Part shown: positions 12,152-24,525 of the stretch, in pieces
Layout of the letters: every line of letters starts with the position of its first letter
Position numbering within the stretch: the stretch's first letter is position 1
NCBI GenBank assembly: GCA_010015655.1
Contig: ML976656.1
Span: 1,735,983 to 1,799,982, forward strand
Direction: 5' to 3'
Origin: Bimuria novae-zelandiae CBS 107.79
Taxonomy: Eukaryota > Ascomycota > Dothideomycetes > Pleosporales > Didymosphaeriaceae
DNA: 64,000 bases
Notes under the pieces: generated by a model
What the model was told of the DNA's origin: nothing
Databases searched by the model: none
What the model saw: only the letters and a program-made list of their open reading frames with translations
Program-made: the position numbers and the translations under genes

Positions 12152-15100
12152 TATAGTATTAAGAAAGGTGTTTAGTACGTTATACTAAAGTAACTTTAAC
12201 CTAAATTAAGTATCTATTATAATAAGTACTTAAAATATTTAGGTAGCTAGCGTAGCTGTGTAAGCATATTTATATAGCTATTATAGATCGTCGCGAATAA
12301 CAAGTCGTGTCGTAAATTAATAAAGGTAGCTATCATTATTAAACTTATATATAAATACCTGTATTAGGGGTAGCACCTCCATATTAGTAGTCTCTACTAT
12401 TTATATTATCTTAGGAAAGTAGCCTTTACCCTAGATCTTATAATTCTTTTTTTTATATAGCCTATTAAAACTACTTTTTAAATTAATGGTAATTTAGCTC
12501 TTAATATAATTATAGAGCTCTTAGAATTTAAGTATAATGTATTTTTATTATTAGCTTAGCTCTTAAGGAAGTTAAATAGCCTTAAGGTAGTTACTAATTA
12601 ATTTTCCGTATAAGACAGTGTAAAAGTGCTCTATCTTTAGTCCTTAAATATTAGCGTTTCGTTATTTGCGTTATAGGCCTTTAACAATATACTATATACC
12701 AAGAGTAAGGTTTTAAGATCTAGAAGCATTATTTTAATATTAATCTAGTATATAGATTTTAAGCTAAGTAGCTAATAGCTCTTATTAATTTAATAAACAT
12801 AGCGTTAACTATACTAGAGTTAATAAGTAATTCTTATGCGTAGCCTTGCAGTCCTTCGTGGAACTTTATAAGCTTAAATACAACGTCTTAAGTGCGTATA
12901 ACCTAGTCCTTCGTGGGTAGCCAGATCCTGAAAATGTTAGTAGAGTTATAGCTAACTAGGTAACTAATTAACGCTCTTAATTTAAACTTATCCGCACGCT
13001 TTACTAATTAATTTAGTATATAAGCTTAATAGCCTATTAAACACATGTGTTAAACCTTTAGTTTTACCCCCTAAATAATCTTGTACGGTGTTTTCTATTA
13101 TAATATTTCTCTAAGGGTCTAATTAGCATATATACTACTATTTAAATTAGCTTATAAGTTAAAAACTTTAGTAGTCCTACCTAAATCCTTATAGCTCTTG
13201 CTTAAATAATTAGAAGTAATCCTACTTATTCTGCTACTCTATTCTACTCCTTTATGTACTTACTTATAGTTTATATTAAATGCTATGGTCCTTATAAAAG
13301 TCCTTAAGTATATTTAGTAAGATGCTAAATCCTCGATGATTATTAGTCTTAATAGCTATTACGTTTTAAGCAAAAACGCGCTATATCTTACGTATATTTT
13401 AAATAATCTATCTCTTAAAGAATGGCTGTATTTAATTTAAGAAAATAAAAACTTTATGCTACTTTAAGTACTAATTAACTAAGTAATTTGCCTATTAATT
13501 ACTATTTAAGCAGGCTTCCCCTTAGGGAACTAAATAAAATATATTAATTATAATTTAATAGAAGAGCTCTTTTACTTAATCCGTTTATTATCTCTAAGAT
13601 ATCTATTTTATTAATTTTAACTCTATATAAATTATATAAAAGTCGTCAGTGTTGCCTTTAATAACTATTGTGTTAACGTTCGCTATTAGGTGTTCCATAG
13701 CCTTCTTGCCTAGGTGGCCCCATATCTAATAAGCTATCCTTCGTTGACAATCTGGTCTAGGCGCGGAGCCTTTGAAGGTCTATAGGTGGTTCTAAAAGAT
13801 GATAAAGGCATAGGCTTTAGACAGCAGGATACATTAGCATCTACTAGCTAATAACCTCTATTATATTCTAAATATGCAAGTATCGTCTTTAGATTACTTC
13901 TATATAGTAGGTCTTAGCCTAAATTAAAATATATATTAATTTACGGAAGCGTGCTAGGCTAATAAGATTAGTAATATATTTTTAGGTATAAATAATATAT
14001 GTAAGCTTTAATATTTTTATTCTTATTAGCGTGTTTACCTTAAGCCTAATACTTCCTTAAAAAATAATCTAAACGCGGCCTATACTAGCGCTTATAAAAT
14101 TAGTATTATGAGTATTATACTCCTTTATCTATCTTATCTACTCTTTACTATTAATAACGTAGGTATTAAATCTACGATTAAGTATCTATTAATTACTTCG
14201 TTTATTAATATCTTTTTTTATTCTAACTACTGTATATAGCCTATCCTTTAGCTTTATACTATTGTCTATATTTAACTAAGCTAAGTCCTTATTAGTATCC
14301 TTATATAGAGCGCAAAGCTCTTAGGTTTTATATAAAACGTAAAACTCTTTCTTCTTATCCTAATATATAAATAGTACTATATTCGCCGTGGGTCTAGTAG
14401 GAGGGCTACTATTATTTATAATAATATTTCTATCTTATTACTTTACGCACTACCTATTAAGTGCCTTATTAATTTTTTTAAGCTGAAGTTAGTAGTAAAA
14501 GTAACTTTTAGCTTTTTTTTGCTAATAGTATTAGTATAGTTTTTTACTCTTAGATGCTTGGCGTTAATTAACTAGTATTTAGTCTAGTAATATTTTAGGC
14601 TATATAGGTATTAAGGCTTATCTTTATTACTATTCTTCTTTTACCACGAAGGCTTATCAGCGTCTAGTTTTATAACTATAAAGCTAAGTTCTATTAATGT
14701 TAGTTAAATACGCTGAATGTTGGTAGGCCTTTGTACGATCGTACGGGTGATAACAGTAACGAATGTCTTGTATATTGCTATTGGTATATTCTATCTATGA
14801 ACGTGGGTGCTACGAAGGTATACATGGGCTCGGTGCGAGTCGGACCGAAGTAGGATCGAGACGGTACGTTGGGCAGCATCAAGCAGCCTCAGGCGATGGG
14901 ATATGTGTATACCGACACTGAAGGTAACTTATAAATTTACTAATATAGTCTTTTACTAATAAAATAGTAGTACTAGTATTTTGTAGGTTAATTAAGACTC
15001 GTAGGCCTAATGTGCTATATTTAGGATTAATTATCTTATAAGTGATAAAGAAATCTTCTTATGCCCTAGATCTAGATATCTTAGATACATCTATAGTAAT

Positions 15101-15570
15101 ATATATGTTAGTAATCTCTACTTAAGATTGCAGTCATGCTTTAATATTCTTACTATATAGTAATATTTATAGATTCTTATATTATATAATGAGGTATTAT
15201 TAACGTATCGCGTTAGATAGTGTAAAGTACTTTTTAAGTATTATTAATTATTCGTACGGGATATATTTTTCAAAATTAAATAACGGTATTTTATAATAAT
15301 TATTTTACTAATTTTAAAGTTAAATTTTACTAGAGCTTTCTTTTAACGCTTAAACTTAAAATCCTTACCGTCTTATTACTTATATTCCTACTAGTATAGC
15401 TTTTACTAAGTAATAATACGATAAGCTATTAATATAGCTTCCTTATGATAATTTATAAGTTACAGTTTAATTAGTGCTATTAATGTAGGCAAATCTACTG
15501 CTATTATAGTAAGATTTACGTACTACTAGGGGTTGTTTTCCTAAGCAGTATCCTTTTAAATAAATAGCTA
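12152..15570 (-). pseudogene. Copia-H gag-integrase remnant
   Basis: Minus-strand Ty1/copia relic. From right to left: gag (about 14940-15500) with a KNIKA-stop-LQS-stop-VEITN block like the gag of related fungal copia elements; a GAG-pre-integrase/integrase region (about 12880-13800) with degraded RLGHPG and DTQ.QNG regions, then a clear RALISYLVSYNSTNIFRIW stretch near 12900-12960 that is diagnostic of fungal copia integrase C-termini. The RT is missing or unrecognisable where gypsy-F starts (12152). Interrupted at 14718-14927 by a solo LTR. No LTR of its own was identified. Confidence 0.7.
14718..14927. repeat. Solo LTR, 210 bp, with target duplication
   Basis: Starts TGTTGGTAGGCC and ends ATACCGACA, with perfect 5-bp direct repeats CTGAA at 14713-14717 and 14928-14932. 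Balanced composition with many CpG and TpG left, so it is far less RIP-mutated than the copia-H sequence it interrupts. Orientation cannot be fixed because both ends read TGT/ACA. No internal region and no second copy in the window. Confidence 0.88.
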
Positions 15571-15577
15571 ACGTACT

Positions 15578-15630
15578 TAACAAGCGAGCTGGCAGTATAA
15601 GCGAGCTAGTATCCCACCAACCTTCTATCG
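15578..15630. repeat. GC-richer patch, possible terminal region of the pogo element
   Basis: Contains two copies of AAGCGAGCT (AAGCGAGCTGG and TAAGCGAGCTAG) followed by TATCCCACCAACC, just beyond the C-terminal end of the transposase. Its position fits a terminal inverted repeat, but the opposite end is not in the window, so this is only a suggestion. Confidence 0.3.
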
Positions 15631-15639
15631 CCTTTATAG

Positions 15640-17061
15640 CGACCTAACTTAATAACATAATGTAATAACTATATATAATTACTATTATAGATTTAGTAGT
15701 ATTTATAGTACACTTTATATACGTTTGCGCGGTATGCCTAGTCTCTTTATAATAGCTATAGCGCGTTAAAGCCTACTAACTAGCACCTAATTATGCTTTA
15801 CCTTAATGCGTTTTACTCTCTAGCTACTATTTAATGTCCTTTTAAGTAATAATTTCTTTTAATTTTACCCTTATTAGAGTGTCTTGCTCTTATATCTACT
15901 TCTTTTATTACTTTTTACGTATTATAGCTATGCTATTTACTTATTTAAGCCTCGTAATCTAATCGCGCATAAGCGTACTTTCATAAACTATTACCTTAGC
16001 GCCTTTTTTAAGTTAATTAAGTGCTATAATAATAGAAGTAGTTAATAAGCTCTTATATTTTAAATTTTATTATAAATTAATATTAATTAAGCCTCTAGCT
16101 TGCACGCGTTACTTAACATTTTATTTTTCTAAAAAGTAATCTTTAGTTAAGACGGCATTAGCGTATAAAGCTTAATATTAAGCTTTAATATTACCGCCTT
16201 TAGGTTATATAGGACTAGGCTAGCGCTTTAAAAGCTTGCGTAAATATTCTTCTTTAAAATTAACTATATATAGGCTAAGCAGAAGGCTAGTAAGGACTCT
16301 AGCTTTATAATATAGCTAATATAGTTACGTATTAGACTCTTAATCTGGCGACTATACGCGCGCTTTAACGGCAAAAAGTAGCTAATATTAAGTAGCTATA
16401 AAAAGTGCAATAAATGTGAAAGTATATAAAAACTAATAATATTTTTTTATAAAGCTCTTAAAATTTAAGCAAGTAATAGCTTTTATTACTATTAAGTATA
16501 AGTAGCTAGCGCGCGCCTACCCTACGCTCTACTATATACTTAATAAAATAATTTAGCTACACTACTGTAATCTTATTAGTAGTTTAGCTATTGTTACTAA
16601 TAGCGAAAGCCTGATTACGTGGTATATTATTAGCTTAGTACTAGGTAAAGAGGTAATACTACCTAAGAAAAATAATAAAGGAAGGAATTACTTAATTAGC
16701 AGCATTAATTCTATAAACTACTATAGTCTACATATAATTATTTAACTAGATAGGCTTTAGTTTACTATATTTTTTAAGATTATAATAATAAGCTGCGCTA
16801 CTATCTTACCTATGATACAGCTAGTCTTATTAAAGTTATAAGTATTTTTATTATAGATACTATAGGTGGCCTTCGTACACGATACAAGCTCGAACTAAGT
16901 CCTAATTACCTCTAGATTCTTATATAAAGCTCGTTAATTATATAGCTAATTAAATCGTGTATTAAGGCAATCTATTCGCTTAACAAAGTTATATAGCTAG
17001 TTCTTGCCTATCTAGCCAGCGCTGCGCTTAGCGAGTAGCTTATCCGCCATATCTCGTATAG
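15640..17061 (-). pseudogene. pogo/Fot1-type DDE transposase, N-terminally truncated
   Basis: Minus strand, beginning at the gypsy-A edge (17061). It opens with a CENP-B-like DNA-binding end motif RDMADKLLAKRSAG then IGKN-stop-LYNFVKR, continues with the transposase signature YNFNKTSCIIGKI (normally YNFDETGFxxGxI; Asp and Glu are now Asn and Lys), then an LNSNKSYYL segment standing for DGHxSHxS, and a HIYCTFYSYLILATF segment standing for HSSHLLQPLDVGCF. The C-terminal tail carries a degraded CCHC knuckle, YSYYKETRHTAQTY (about 15716-15760). Stops are TAA/TAG at Gln/Trp positions. Product when intact: cut-and-paste transposase acting at TA sites. Strong family call. Confidence 0.85.
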
Positions 17062-17225
17062 TGTAATGGGCTACGTCCGATTGTTGCCTCGGATTCTTAA
17101 CCCTCGGTTATGCGAACCCTAGATATATAAGTTCAATGCCGAAATCTTAAATTTAAACTCTTTATTAAATTTACAAGTATTTTCTTTGCACTTTTAGCTC
17201 CTTAAGCACTTAGTTCCTTATATTA
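17062..17225 (+). repeat. 5' LTR of gypsy-A
   Basis: About 164 bp, TGTAATGGGCTACG to CCTTATATTA. Aligns with 24350-24525 and, in reverse, with 37149-37324, with small indels. Confidence 0.72.
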
Positions 17226-17279
17226 AATTTAATATCTCTTACCTATTATGGGACAAGTAAATTTGAAATATAATTATTA

Positions 17280-18620
17280 ACTAAAGCTATAAAGTAGCAT
17301 ATAAAGTTAAAAAAAATTTATAAATAAATATTATAAAAGTAACAACTAGACCTGCGAGAAAACAGAACCCTTCCTAGTAAGTCATTAATAAATAGTTTTA
17401 ATAGACACTTAACGCTAGTAAGACTATTTTTACAAAAAAAAAGTTATAAAAATAAGCATAAAGCTTTTTACTAAAGTTCTACGTCTTAGCGTAATCAATT
17501 ATGCGTAACAAGCTATTAGTTTATAAAATAGTAATAGCTAAGGAAATAAAAAAATAGACTCCTTATTTATAAGTAAACTCTAGGTATTAGGAGTAGACAA
17601 GAACAAAATATAATAATTTATAAGTAAAATTAAAGTATTTATCAACTTTTAAAATACCTTTTAGACTTTATTATAAGTAGCAAGAGGACTAACTAAAAAT
17701 ATAGTAAAAAAGTACTAAAAACCCCTAATAATCTTATAATATACTTAAAAGACAGGCGGTACGAATTAGCTATTAAAAGTAGACTAATAAATAGAGCTAC
17801 TAAAGAGATTAATAATATAGCTTATCTTAAACTAAGGAAAAAGCTGCTATCCTAAATTTTTTAATCTAGCCTATATTAATAGTAAACAACGGGATTACCA
17901 CTACTTTAAAATAGTAATATAATATAAGCTCCTAGTGGATAAAACCTACATTAGAAATATATCTAAATATATTATTAGTTAATTAACAGGACGTGCAGCG
18001 ATAGTAAGAATTACGTATTTAGATTACTACCTAAAATACACTAAAGCTAACCTCTAAAAGTTATTAGACTATAACTTTTATAACTCTCTAGCGAAAGAAA
18101 TCGCGTGTAACTACTTACTTATAATATATTATAGGAACTAAAAAGCTTCGTAATTTTAATTTTAACTTTAGTAACTACGCTATAAAGCTAAGGAGTATAT
18201 TTTTTTTTTAAAAAAAAACTTATACCTTTAAAGCCCTTGCAATAACGTACGGGACTAAATAGTCATAATAAATATAAATAATAATTAGGACCTATAAAGG
18301 GTCTAAAAAAAGTTAATAAGATTAAAGAAAACCATTTTTAAAATAAATAATAATTACTAAAATTTTCTACTAAAACCGGAGCACTAGACAAGATAGATTA
18401 AGAACCTACTTAAGCTAACCATAAAAGATATTTAGCTAATAAAGCTAAGATAAAAGACACTAAGCGACAAATAAAGCTATAAGATACAGATTTAGTAACA
18501 CCTAAAAATAAGCTATGTAGGTGTCGTGCAACGGAATAGAAATCCGTAAACAAAATAGTTCCTATTTTTATTATAGAGATACAGGACACCGCGTAAATTA
18601 GTATAAATTTTTACTTATAA
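17280..18620 (+). pseudogene. Gypsy-A gag with degraded zinc knuckle
   Basis: AT-rich frame between the 5' LTR and the protease region. The best landmark is the knuckle at 18563-18604, read YFYYRDTGHRVN-stop-Y; the pattern is CX2CX4HX4C with all three Cys codons changed to Tyr and one Gln to stop. The N-terminal part is not recognisable by motif. When intact this would be the structural nucleic-acid-binding protein of the particle. Confidence 0.65.
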
Positions 18621-19139
18621 TAAAGCTAGCACAAGTTCGCGCTACTATACTTATTGGTAAAAAAATTTAAAAAAGAGTTTAATATAGATTCTGTTAATTT
18701 AAAAAACTAAATCTATTTAGTAATAGTCGCCACTAAAAGGTAGAAGTAGGAAAAGAGTAAAAAAATAAGTTTTAATAGCTTTTGAAAGCTATAGTTAGAC
18801 ATAATACTAATAATAATGCACTTGCTTATGAATTACATTATATTTATATTAATGATAATTGGTTTAAGTTATTTAACCTTTAGATTTATATTAAAATTTT
18901 TATAACAAAAGCCTACTTACAGCGTAAAAATCCACCCTTTCTATAAAAGGTTATTAGTATTAGAAGCATGTAACTCTTCGTACGTAAAATAGTCCAACTA
19001 AAAGTAAATATTAATTGCTATATAAACCTAATATATTTATATATCCTACCTAATATTAAGCTATACAATCTAATCCTTAGCCTAAGGTAAATAAAAAAGC
19101 ATAGGGTTAAACTGGCCTTAGCGAAATTTTTTATTTACA

Positions 19140-22100
19140 TTAAAAGTTTAAGTACTTATATTCTTGACTAAAAAGGTACAGAAATTATTAATAAAGCCTT
19201 AAAAGGTATTAGCTATAGCTTTCATAGCCTTATATTAGCGTAATTAACGCCTAGAAAATAGGGCTAAAGTATTTTTTATATTAATAAAAGATATATAGAA
19301 GGCATTAACTTGTAAGCTAAAGGTAAATTTATAAAAGTTACTACCTAAAGCTTTTAAGGACCTGTGTCGTATCTTTTATAAGGAACAAGCTGACAAGCTC
19401 CTCCTACACTATAGACCTAGAGTAGATGTTTCTATCCCTCTTGTGAAAAAAGATGGCAAGATCCTAGAGAACCTTTATAGCCTTCTATTCAATATCTCTC
19501 TCTAAAGAGTTACTCGTCCTTTCGAAAGAGCTTACTAAATACTTAAATAATAGTTTTATTTAAGTAAGTAAGTCTAGCACTGTCGTCTTAGTATTGTTTA
19601 CTAAACATTTAATTAAAAGACTACGCTTTTATAGTAATTATTGAGTCCAAAACGCTATTTTAAAGACGGACTAGTACCTTTTACTATTAATTAGTAAAAC
19701 CTTTTAGCTTCTTATAAAGGCTGAATTATTTAGTAAATTTAATATATTTTGAACCTTTTATAAGCTTTAACTAGTAAAAGGCGACGAATAGAACATAGTA
19801 TTTAAAATTTAATTTAGTTTCTAGAAGTAGATAATAGTTCCTTTTAGCCTAGGTAACGTGCTAAGTATATACTAGTATTATATAGATAACGTTCTTATCT
19901 TCTCTAGTAGTAGTTAAAAAGACCATGAAGAGAAAGTACGTACTATAATTTAAAAGTTAAGATCTATAGGATTGCATTTAGATATTAAAAAATTTAAGAT
20001 TTATATTAAAAAGACTAAGTACCCTAAACTTATTAAAAAAGTTAATTAAGACGTAAGCATAGACCTAGATAAGCCGAAATAATTTAAAAATAAAAGCTAC
20101 TAACTTTAGTAAACAGAGTCTAGAACTTAATTAACTTTGCGAATTTTTATTAAAGATTTATATAAAACTTCTCTAGCATAGTAAGCCCCCTTATAAAGTT
20201 TACTAGGAAAGGAGTAGAATTTATTTAGGAATAAAAGTAGCAGCACGCATTAACTTTTTAAAAATAGTATTCTATATAGACTTTACGCTAGCCTACTTTA
20301 ATTCTAAATAAAAATTTGTACTAAAAGTAAACACCTTTAGCTAGTTAACTAAAAAATACTTTTCCTAGTATAATAAGAATAAGATTCTACGTTTAGTAGC
20401 TTACTTCTAAGCGAAGAATAGCCTGGCAGAATATAACTACGTTATTTATAATAAAGAAATAGTTATAGTTATTAAATACATAAATAAATAAGATTATATA
20501 TATTAAGTAGTAAAGTACCTTACAGTCTACAATATTTATAAGAATTTTAGGTATTTCGCTACTAAATCAAGGTTAGACGAACGACATATTTAGTACGTAA
20601 ATATACTTAGCGATATTATTATAAGATTTATATATAAACTAGGGTTGGTAAACTCTAGTGCGAACGCCGTTTCCTAGAACGACTGAAATCTAATAAAGGA
20701 TAATAAAGATAATAGATTAAAGTAAAGACACTTTACGCTTTTTTAAAAAATTACGAAAAAAATATTCAAAAGTCTTTTATCACCTAAATACCTACTACTA
20801 TAAAGGAACATAACTATACTTAAATAAATAAAAACCTAGCACTTACTTTCCTAATACATTCTAAATTACCTACATTAACCCCCTAAGGTGGCAATAACCC
20901 TATTAAACAACGGAAACTAGACTTTAATACTATATAGTAAGTGGTAAAATATAATAAAGATAGCGTATATAGTGAAATAAAGGCATGTGTTAAGAACAGA
21001 CTTAGGAAGTTTAAACTTAAATAGAAGTTATTTATTAGTATCTTAGAATATATTATAGTTAACTAAAGCTACCTATACTGTAAATTAAGATAATAGGTAC
21101 TAAAATTAAAATTTTTATAAATAAAGCTAGTAGTGGTCGTGTATAGTTCTTTAGCTTTAAAGTATTTAAAATTAAAAAAATAACTATAAAATATTTGCTT
21201 AAGACTACTTCTTCCTAAGGATAACTAACTAAGTAAGCAGTATATTAAGAACTATAATACTTATAGACGAACTAAACTATAAAAAGCAGCAAAATAAGGC
21301 CTGCTAAAGCCTTTATTACTACCTAAATAAGGAGAAAAAAATATCATAATACATTTTATTATTGCCTTATCTAAGAGAAATAGCTGTATGAATACTATAA
21401 TTATTATTAATAGCCTTAGTAAGGACACTAAGTTTATTAGTATTTTAAACTTTAATATACTTATAGTTACGATAGTATTTCTTTAACACTAGGTATTAGA
21501 CAACTTTTTCCCCTTCTCTATTATATTAAATTGCAGGAGACAGTTCGTAAGCAAATTTTAAACTATACTCTATAAATAAGTAGGTATTTACCGAAGACTA
21601 TCTATAATAAAGCACCTAAAAACAGACAAATAAACTCTATCCTTAAAGCCTACCTTTCGACATATTATAACTAGTAATAAGATAATTAGATAAAGAAGCT
21701 TCCTACAGCGTAAATAGCTATTAAAGGGCGAAAAGCTATATTAATAGGAATTAGCTAAATTTTCTTATCCTATAGCTAAAATATTAAACTAGTTAAAAAC
21801 TTTAAAACATGAAGATTAGTATTAGAACTTAGAATTAACGTAAAGAAGGCCACGAATATAATAATAAAAAAGTGTAAAAAGGTTTTTAACTTCGCCTAAG
21901 TAAAAATAATAATAGCCTAATAAGAATAAAATCGCCTAGTAAACTGTTAATATAAAAATACTTTAATTTTAAAGGAAGGAGATAAGGTGTAGCTAAAGTA
22001 TAAAAACTATATCTAAAACTAGCCTCTAATTAAGAAGCTTAACTAGAAGTAAGGAAAGTTTACTATAAAAAAAGTAATAAACTCTTTTGTAGCAGAACTA

Positions 22101-22350
22101 GATATCCCGCCAAATATGCACCTAAGGTTCTACGTAAATAAGCTGAAGCTAGTCTTATTAAACCCTCTTTTTAGCTAAATTACTAATAACACTTATCCCG
22201 AAGCAATTATAATAAAAGAAGAAAACGAAGAGTATAGTATATTTAATATATATAAAAAACGTTAGTTCTATAGAGGCAATAAAGTAGAATACCTAGTATA
22301 GTAACTACTCTTAAAGAACTTAGGAACCTTATAAGAACCTTAACTAAGCT
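19140..22350 (+). pseudogene. Gypsy-A pol: RT, RNase H, integrase, chromodomain-like end
   Basis: The region 19330-19520 is the least damaged and reads KEQADKLLLHYRPRVDVSIP followed by LVKKDGKILENLYS, the linker before a gypsy RT. RT catalytic box reads YIDNVLIFSSSS near 19880-19910 (normally YIDD; second Asp now Asn). A KDHEEKVRTI block follows, as in the usual HREHV helix. RNase H lies at about 20250-20700 and integrase at about 21000-22100. The last part (about 22200-22350) has a YKKR-stop-FYRGNKVEYLV chromodomain-like motif. Frames shift between blocks. Gypsy-B (minus strand, 37149-53787) is a second copy. Confidence 0.85.
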
Positions 22351-22599
22351 ACTACGTTATACTATTAAAAGATGTTTACTGAGCTATATTAAAATTATAA
22401 TATAAAACTTTTAATAGGATTCTACTGTAATATCCTGTAAATTAGCTTCTATTTACGCCTAAAGGAGGCTCTACGATGACTGCCTTACTAAGGTAAAAAA
22501 TTTAGTTATATAAAGGTATTTAAGATAAGTGTAGGAATAATATTAGTAAGGAATAAAGTTAAGTATTAGGTAAGGCTAAGAATTAGGCTAAGAAAAAGT

Positions 22600-24300
22600 A
22601 TAAGTAATCTTATTTACTTAGAAAAGGAAGTTAAGAAGGAATTCTAAAAATATTATCGAAACGATTCTTAAAACTACTAAGGATAATAAGGGTACTAAAT
22701 GGGTCTTATAATAATATAAGATAACCCTAACAAAAGAAGGGAGCTTTAAAAGTAAACTAAAGATAAGAAGGAGAGAGGAATTAGGCAAAAACGGTATTTT
22801 TAGCTATTAAAGAAAAAGTAAAACTTTCTTTAATAATATCTAGATTTTCTTCTCTACTATCTAATATATTGCTAAGGTTAAGAAAGCTATTACCCTCCTT
22901 ATTTAAACACTATTTAATTATAATAGCCTAAAGCTACTATCGTAAGCCCTAGAAAGCTAAAGTAGGCATATTAGCACCCGCGAGGATATTATCTATTACT
23001 TAAAAACTATTTATTATAATACTCTTATCCACCACTATAAACTTGCTAGAGAGCTACACGATGTTAGTCTTAAAAGACAGCTTTAGTATTTAAAAGGAAC
23101 TTATAAAAGGGCACTTACACTATTAATAAAATATTTAAAGCTAGCAGCATAAACTTAAAAACAAATTAAAAGGTTTTTTAACCACGATAGCGATGCGCTC
23201 TAAGAGCTAAATATTCTTAAAAAAAAGTAACAAGGCTTAAAGTAATAGTAGTCTTACTTTTAAAGGAGATATAGTAATTAATAATAGTAATCTTACAAGT
23301 AGAATAAAACGCGTTATAGTTAGTAAGAAAGGTTTCTTACTCTTAACTACTTTTTAAAATCTTATTTATAAGATAGTTTATACTAATAATTATAACATTA
23401 GCAAACTCTTCACGCCTAACTTTATTAAGGATAGGCTAAATTTAGATAGGAGAAGAAGTTAGTAGAGTACGCCTTAAAGTTATCTAGAATAAGTTAGACT
23501 AAAGTATACTTATCTAGTATAGTACTCCTCGCAGGACACTGTCTTGCACGCTAGTATCTACTAATAGACATATTTATAAGTAATATAATTAATATAGTAG
23601 CGCTTAATTATTGTGCGTAGTAAAATTAGGCCTTAAAAGCTAAGCTTGTTACATTAGTAAGTGCGCACACCTAGGCTAATAAAAAACTAAAAAAGAAGTT
23701 AAAAAAGTAAGTAGATAAGTTAAAAGATAAAATAAAGTAAAAAAGGTATAAACAAGGATCTAAAACTTACTTCGCGAGCTTTAAAAGGACTTCACTTCTT
23801 AATAAGCTAGCTAAGGAGGATTATGTTAGTATTAAAAATAGTAATTTTATTTTCAAATAGCTTAGTTATTTTAAATTAGTAGTTAAGTAATTATAATAGG
23901 GATAAGACTTCCTTAATTTTATGATTAAAATTAATAGTAGGTCTTTAACGCCTAAGAGTTCTTTTTATGTAAGTATTACGCGAAAGGCCAGCTATTTTAT
24001 TAAAATAAAAATAGGAATTAGATTATAAAGTTAGAAAAAACTAGGCTAAAAGCCAGATGTTATAGTGCCGTAAAGTTAAGATAAAGAAGAAAAAGTATTA
24101 AAAAGTACGGTTTAGAAGCTAACTAAGAAGTAATTTTATAAATATAATAATAAGTAAACACACTAGCGTGAATACATTGCTATAGTAACTACTTATAGCA
24201 AGAATATAAAATTAGACACCCAAGAACGGAACTAGTAAGAGGTTTATAATAGTAAGAAAATTATAAGTAGATAATAAAATAATCGCGAAGCTATATAGTA
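22600..24300 (+). pseudogene. Accessory reading frame between pol and 3' LTR of gypsy-A, unknown function
   Basis: One frame (codon starts at 22982, 22985...) runs from about 22600 to 24300 with no frameshift. Every interruption I read is TAA or TAG, often in runs where Gln repeats are likely. Readable blocks include HISTREDIIYYLKTIYYN, LARELHDVSLKRQL, RVIVSKKGF-like basic stretches in other frames, TKVYLSSIVLLAGHCLAR and a Lys-rich ANKKLKKKLKK segment. Gypsy-B carries the same frame on the minus strand (DIIYYLETFYYNVLIYYHEL near 38630-38700), so the two copies conserve amino-acid pattern. Rich in Lys and Gln, probably helical, no membrane segment or signal peptide seen. Position is that of env in retroviruses, but nothing in the sequence says it is an envelope protein. 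I do not recognise the family. Confidence 0.6.
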
Positions 24301-24349
24301 AGATAAGACGTAAAGAATTTTCTTTACTCTAATAGAGGGACGTACAGTA

Positions 24350-24525
24350 TATAATAGGCTACCCCTAGTTATTATCTTAGATGCTTAACCCTTAGTTATG
24401 CAAACCCTAGATATATATAAGTTCAATGCCTAAAGCTTAACTTTAGACTTTTTATTTAAATTATAAGTATTCTACTAGCACCTTTGGCTTCTTAAGCACC
24501 TAGCCCCTTATATTAAGGTCTCTTA
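24350..24525 (+). repeat. 3' LTR of gypsy-A
   Basis: 176 bp, TATAATAGGCTACC to CCTTATATTA; matches the 5' LTR with transitions and a few indels, and matches the gypsy-B LTR (about 176 bp, reversed) at 37149-37324. Confidence 0.75.

Larger units (their letters stand above)
17062..24525 (+). mobile_element. Gypsy-A, near full-length Ty3/gypsy element (RIP-inactivated)
   Basis: About 7.46 kb. The 5' LTR starts TGTAATGGGCTACG at 17062; the 3' LTR starts TATAATAGGCTACC at 24350 (same sequence with G-to-A changes). Both share CCCTAGATATATA-AAGTTCAATGCC and end near CCTTATATTA. Order: gag, knuckle, protease, RT, RNase H, integrase, chromodomain-like end, accessory frame, LTR. The left flank is the pogo transposase; the right flank does not continue it, and no clean target duplication is seen (TATAG versus AGGTC), so one edge is rearranged or the LTR ends are misplaced by a few bases. 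Confidence 0.85.
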
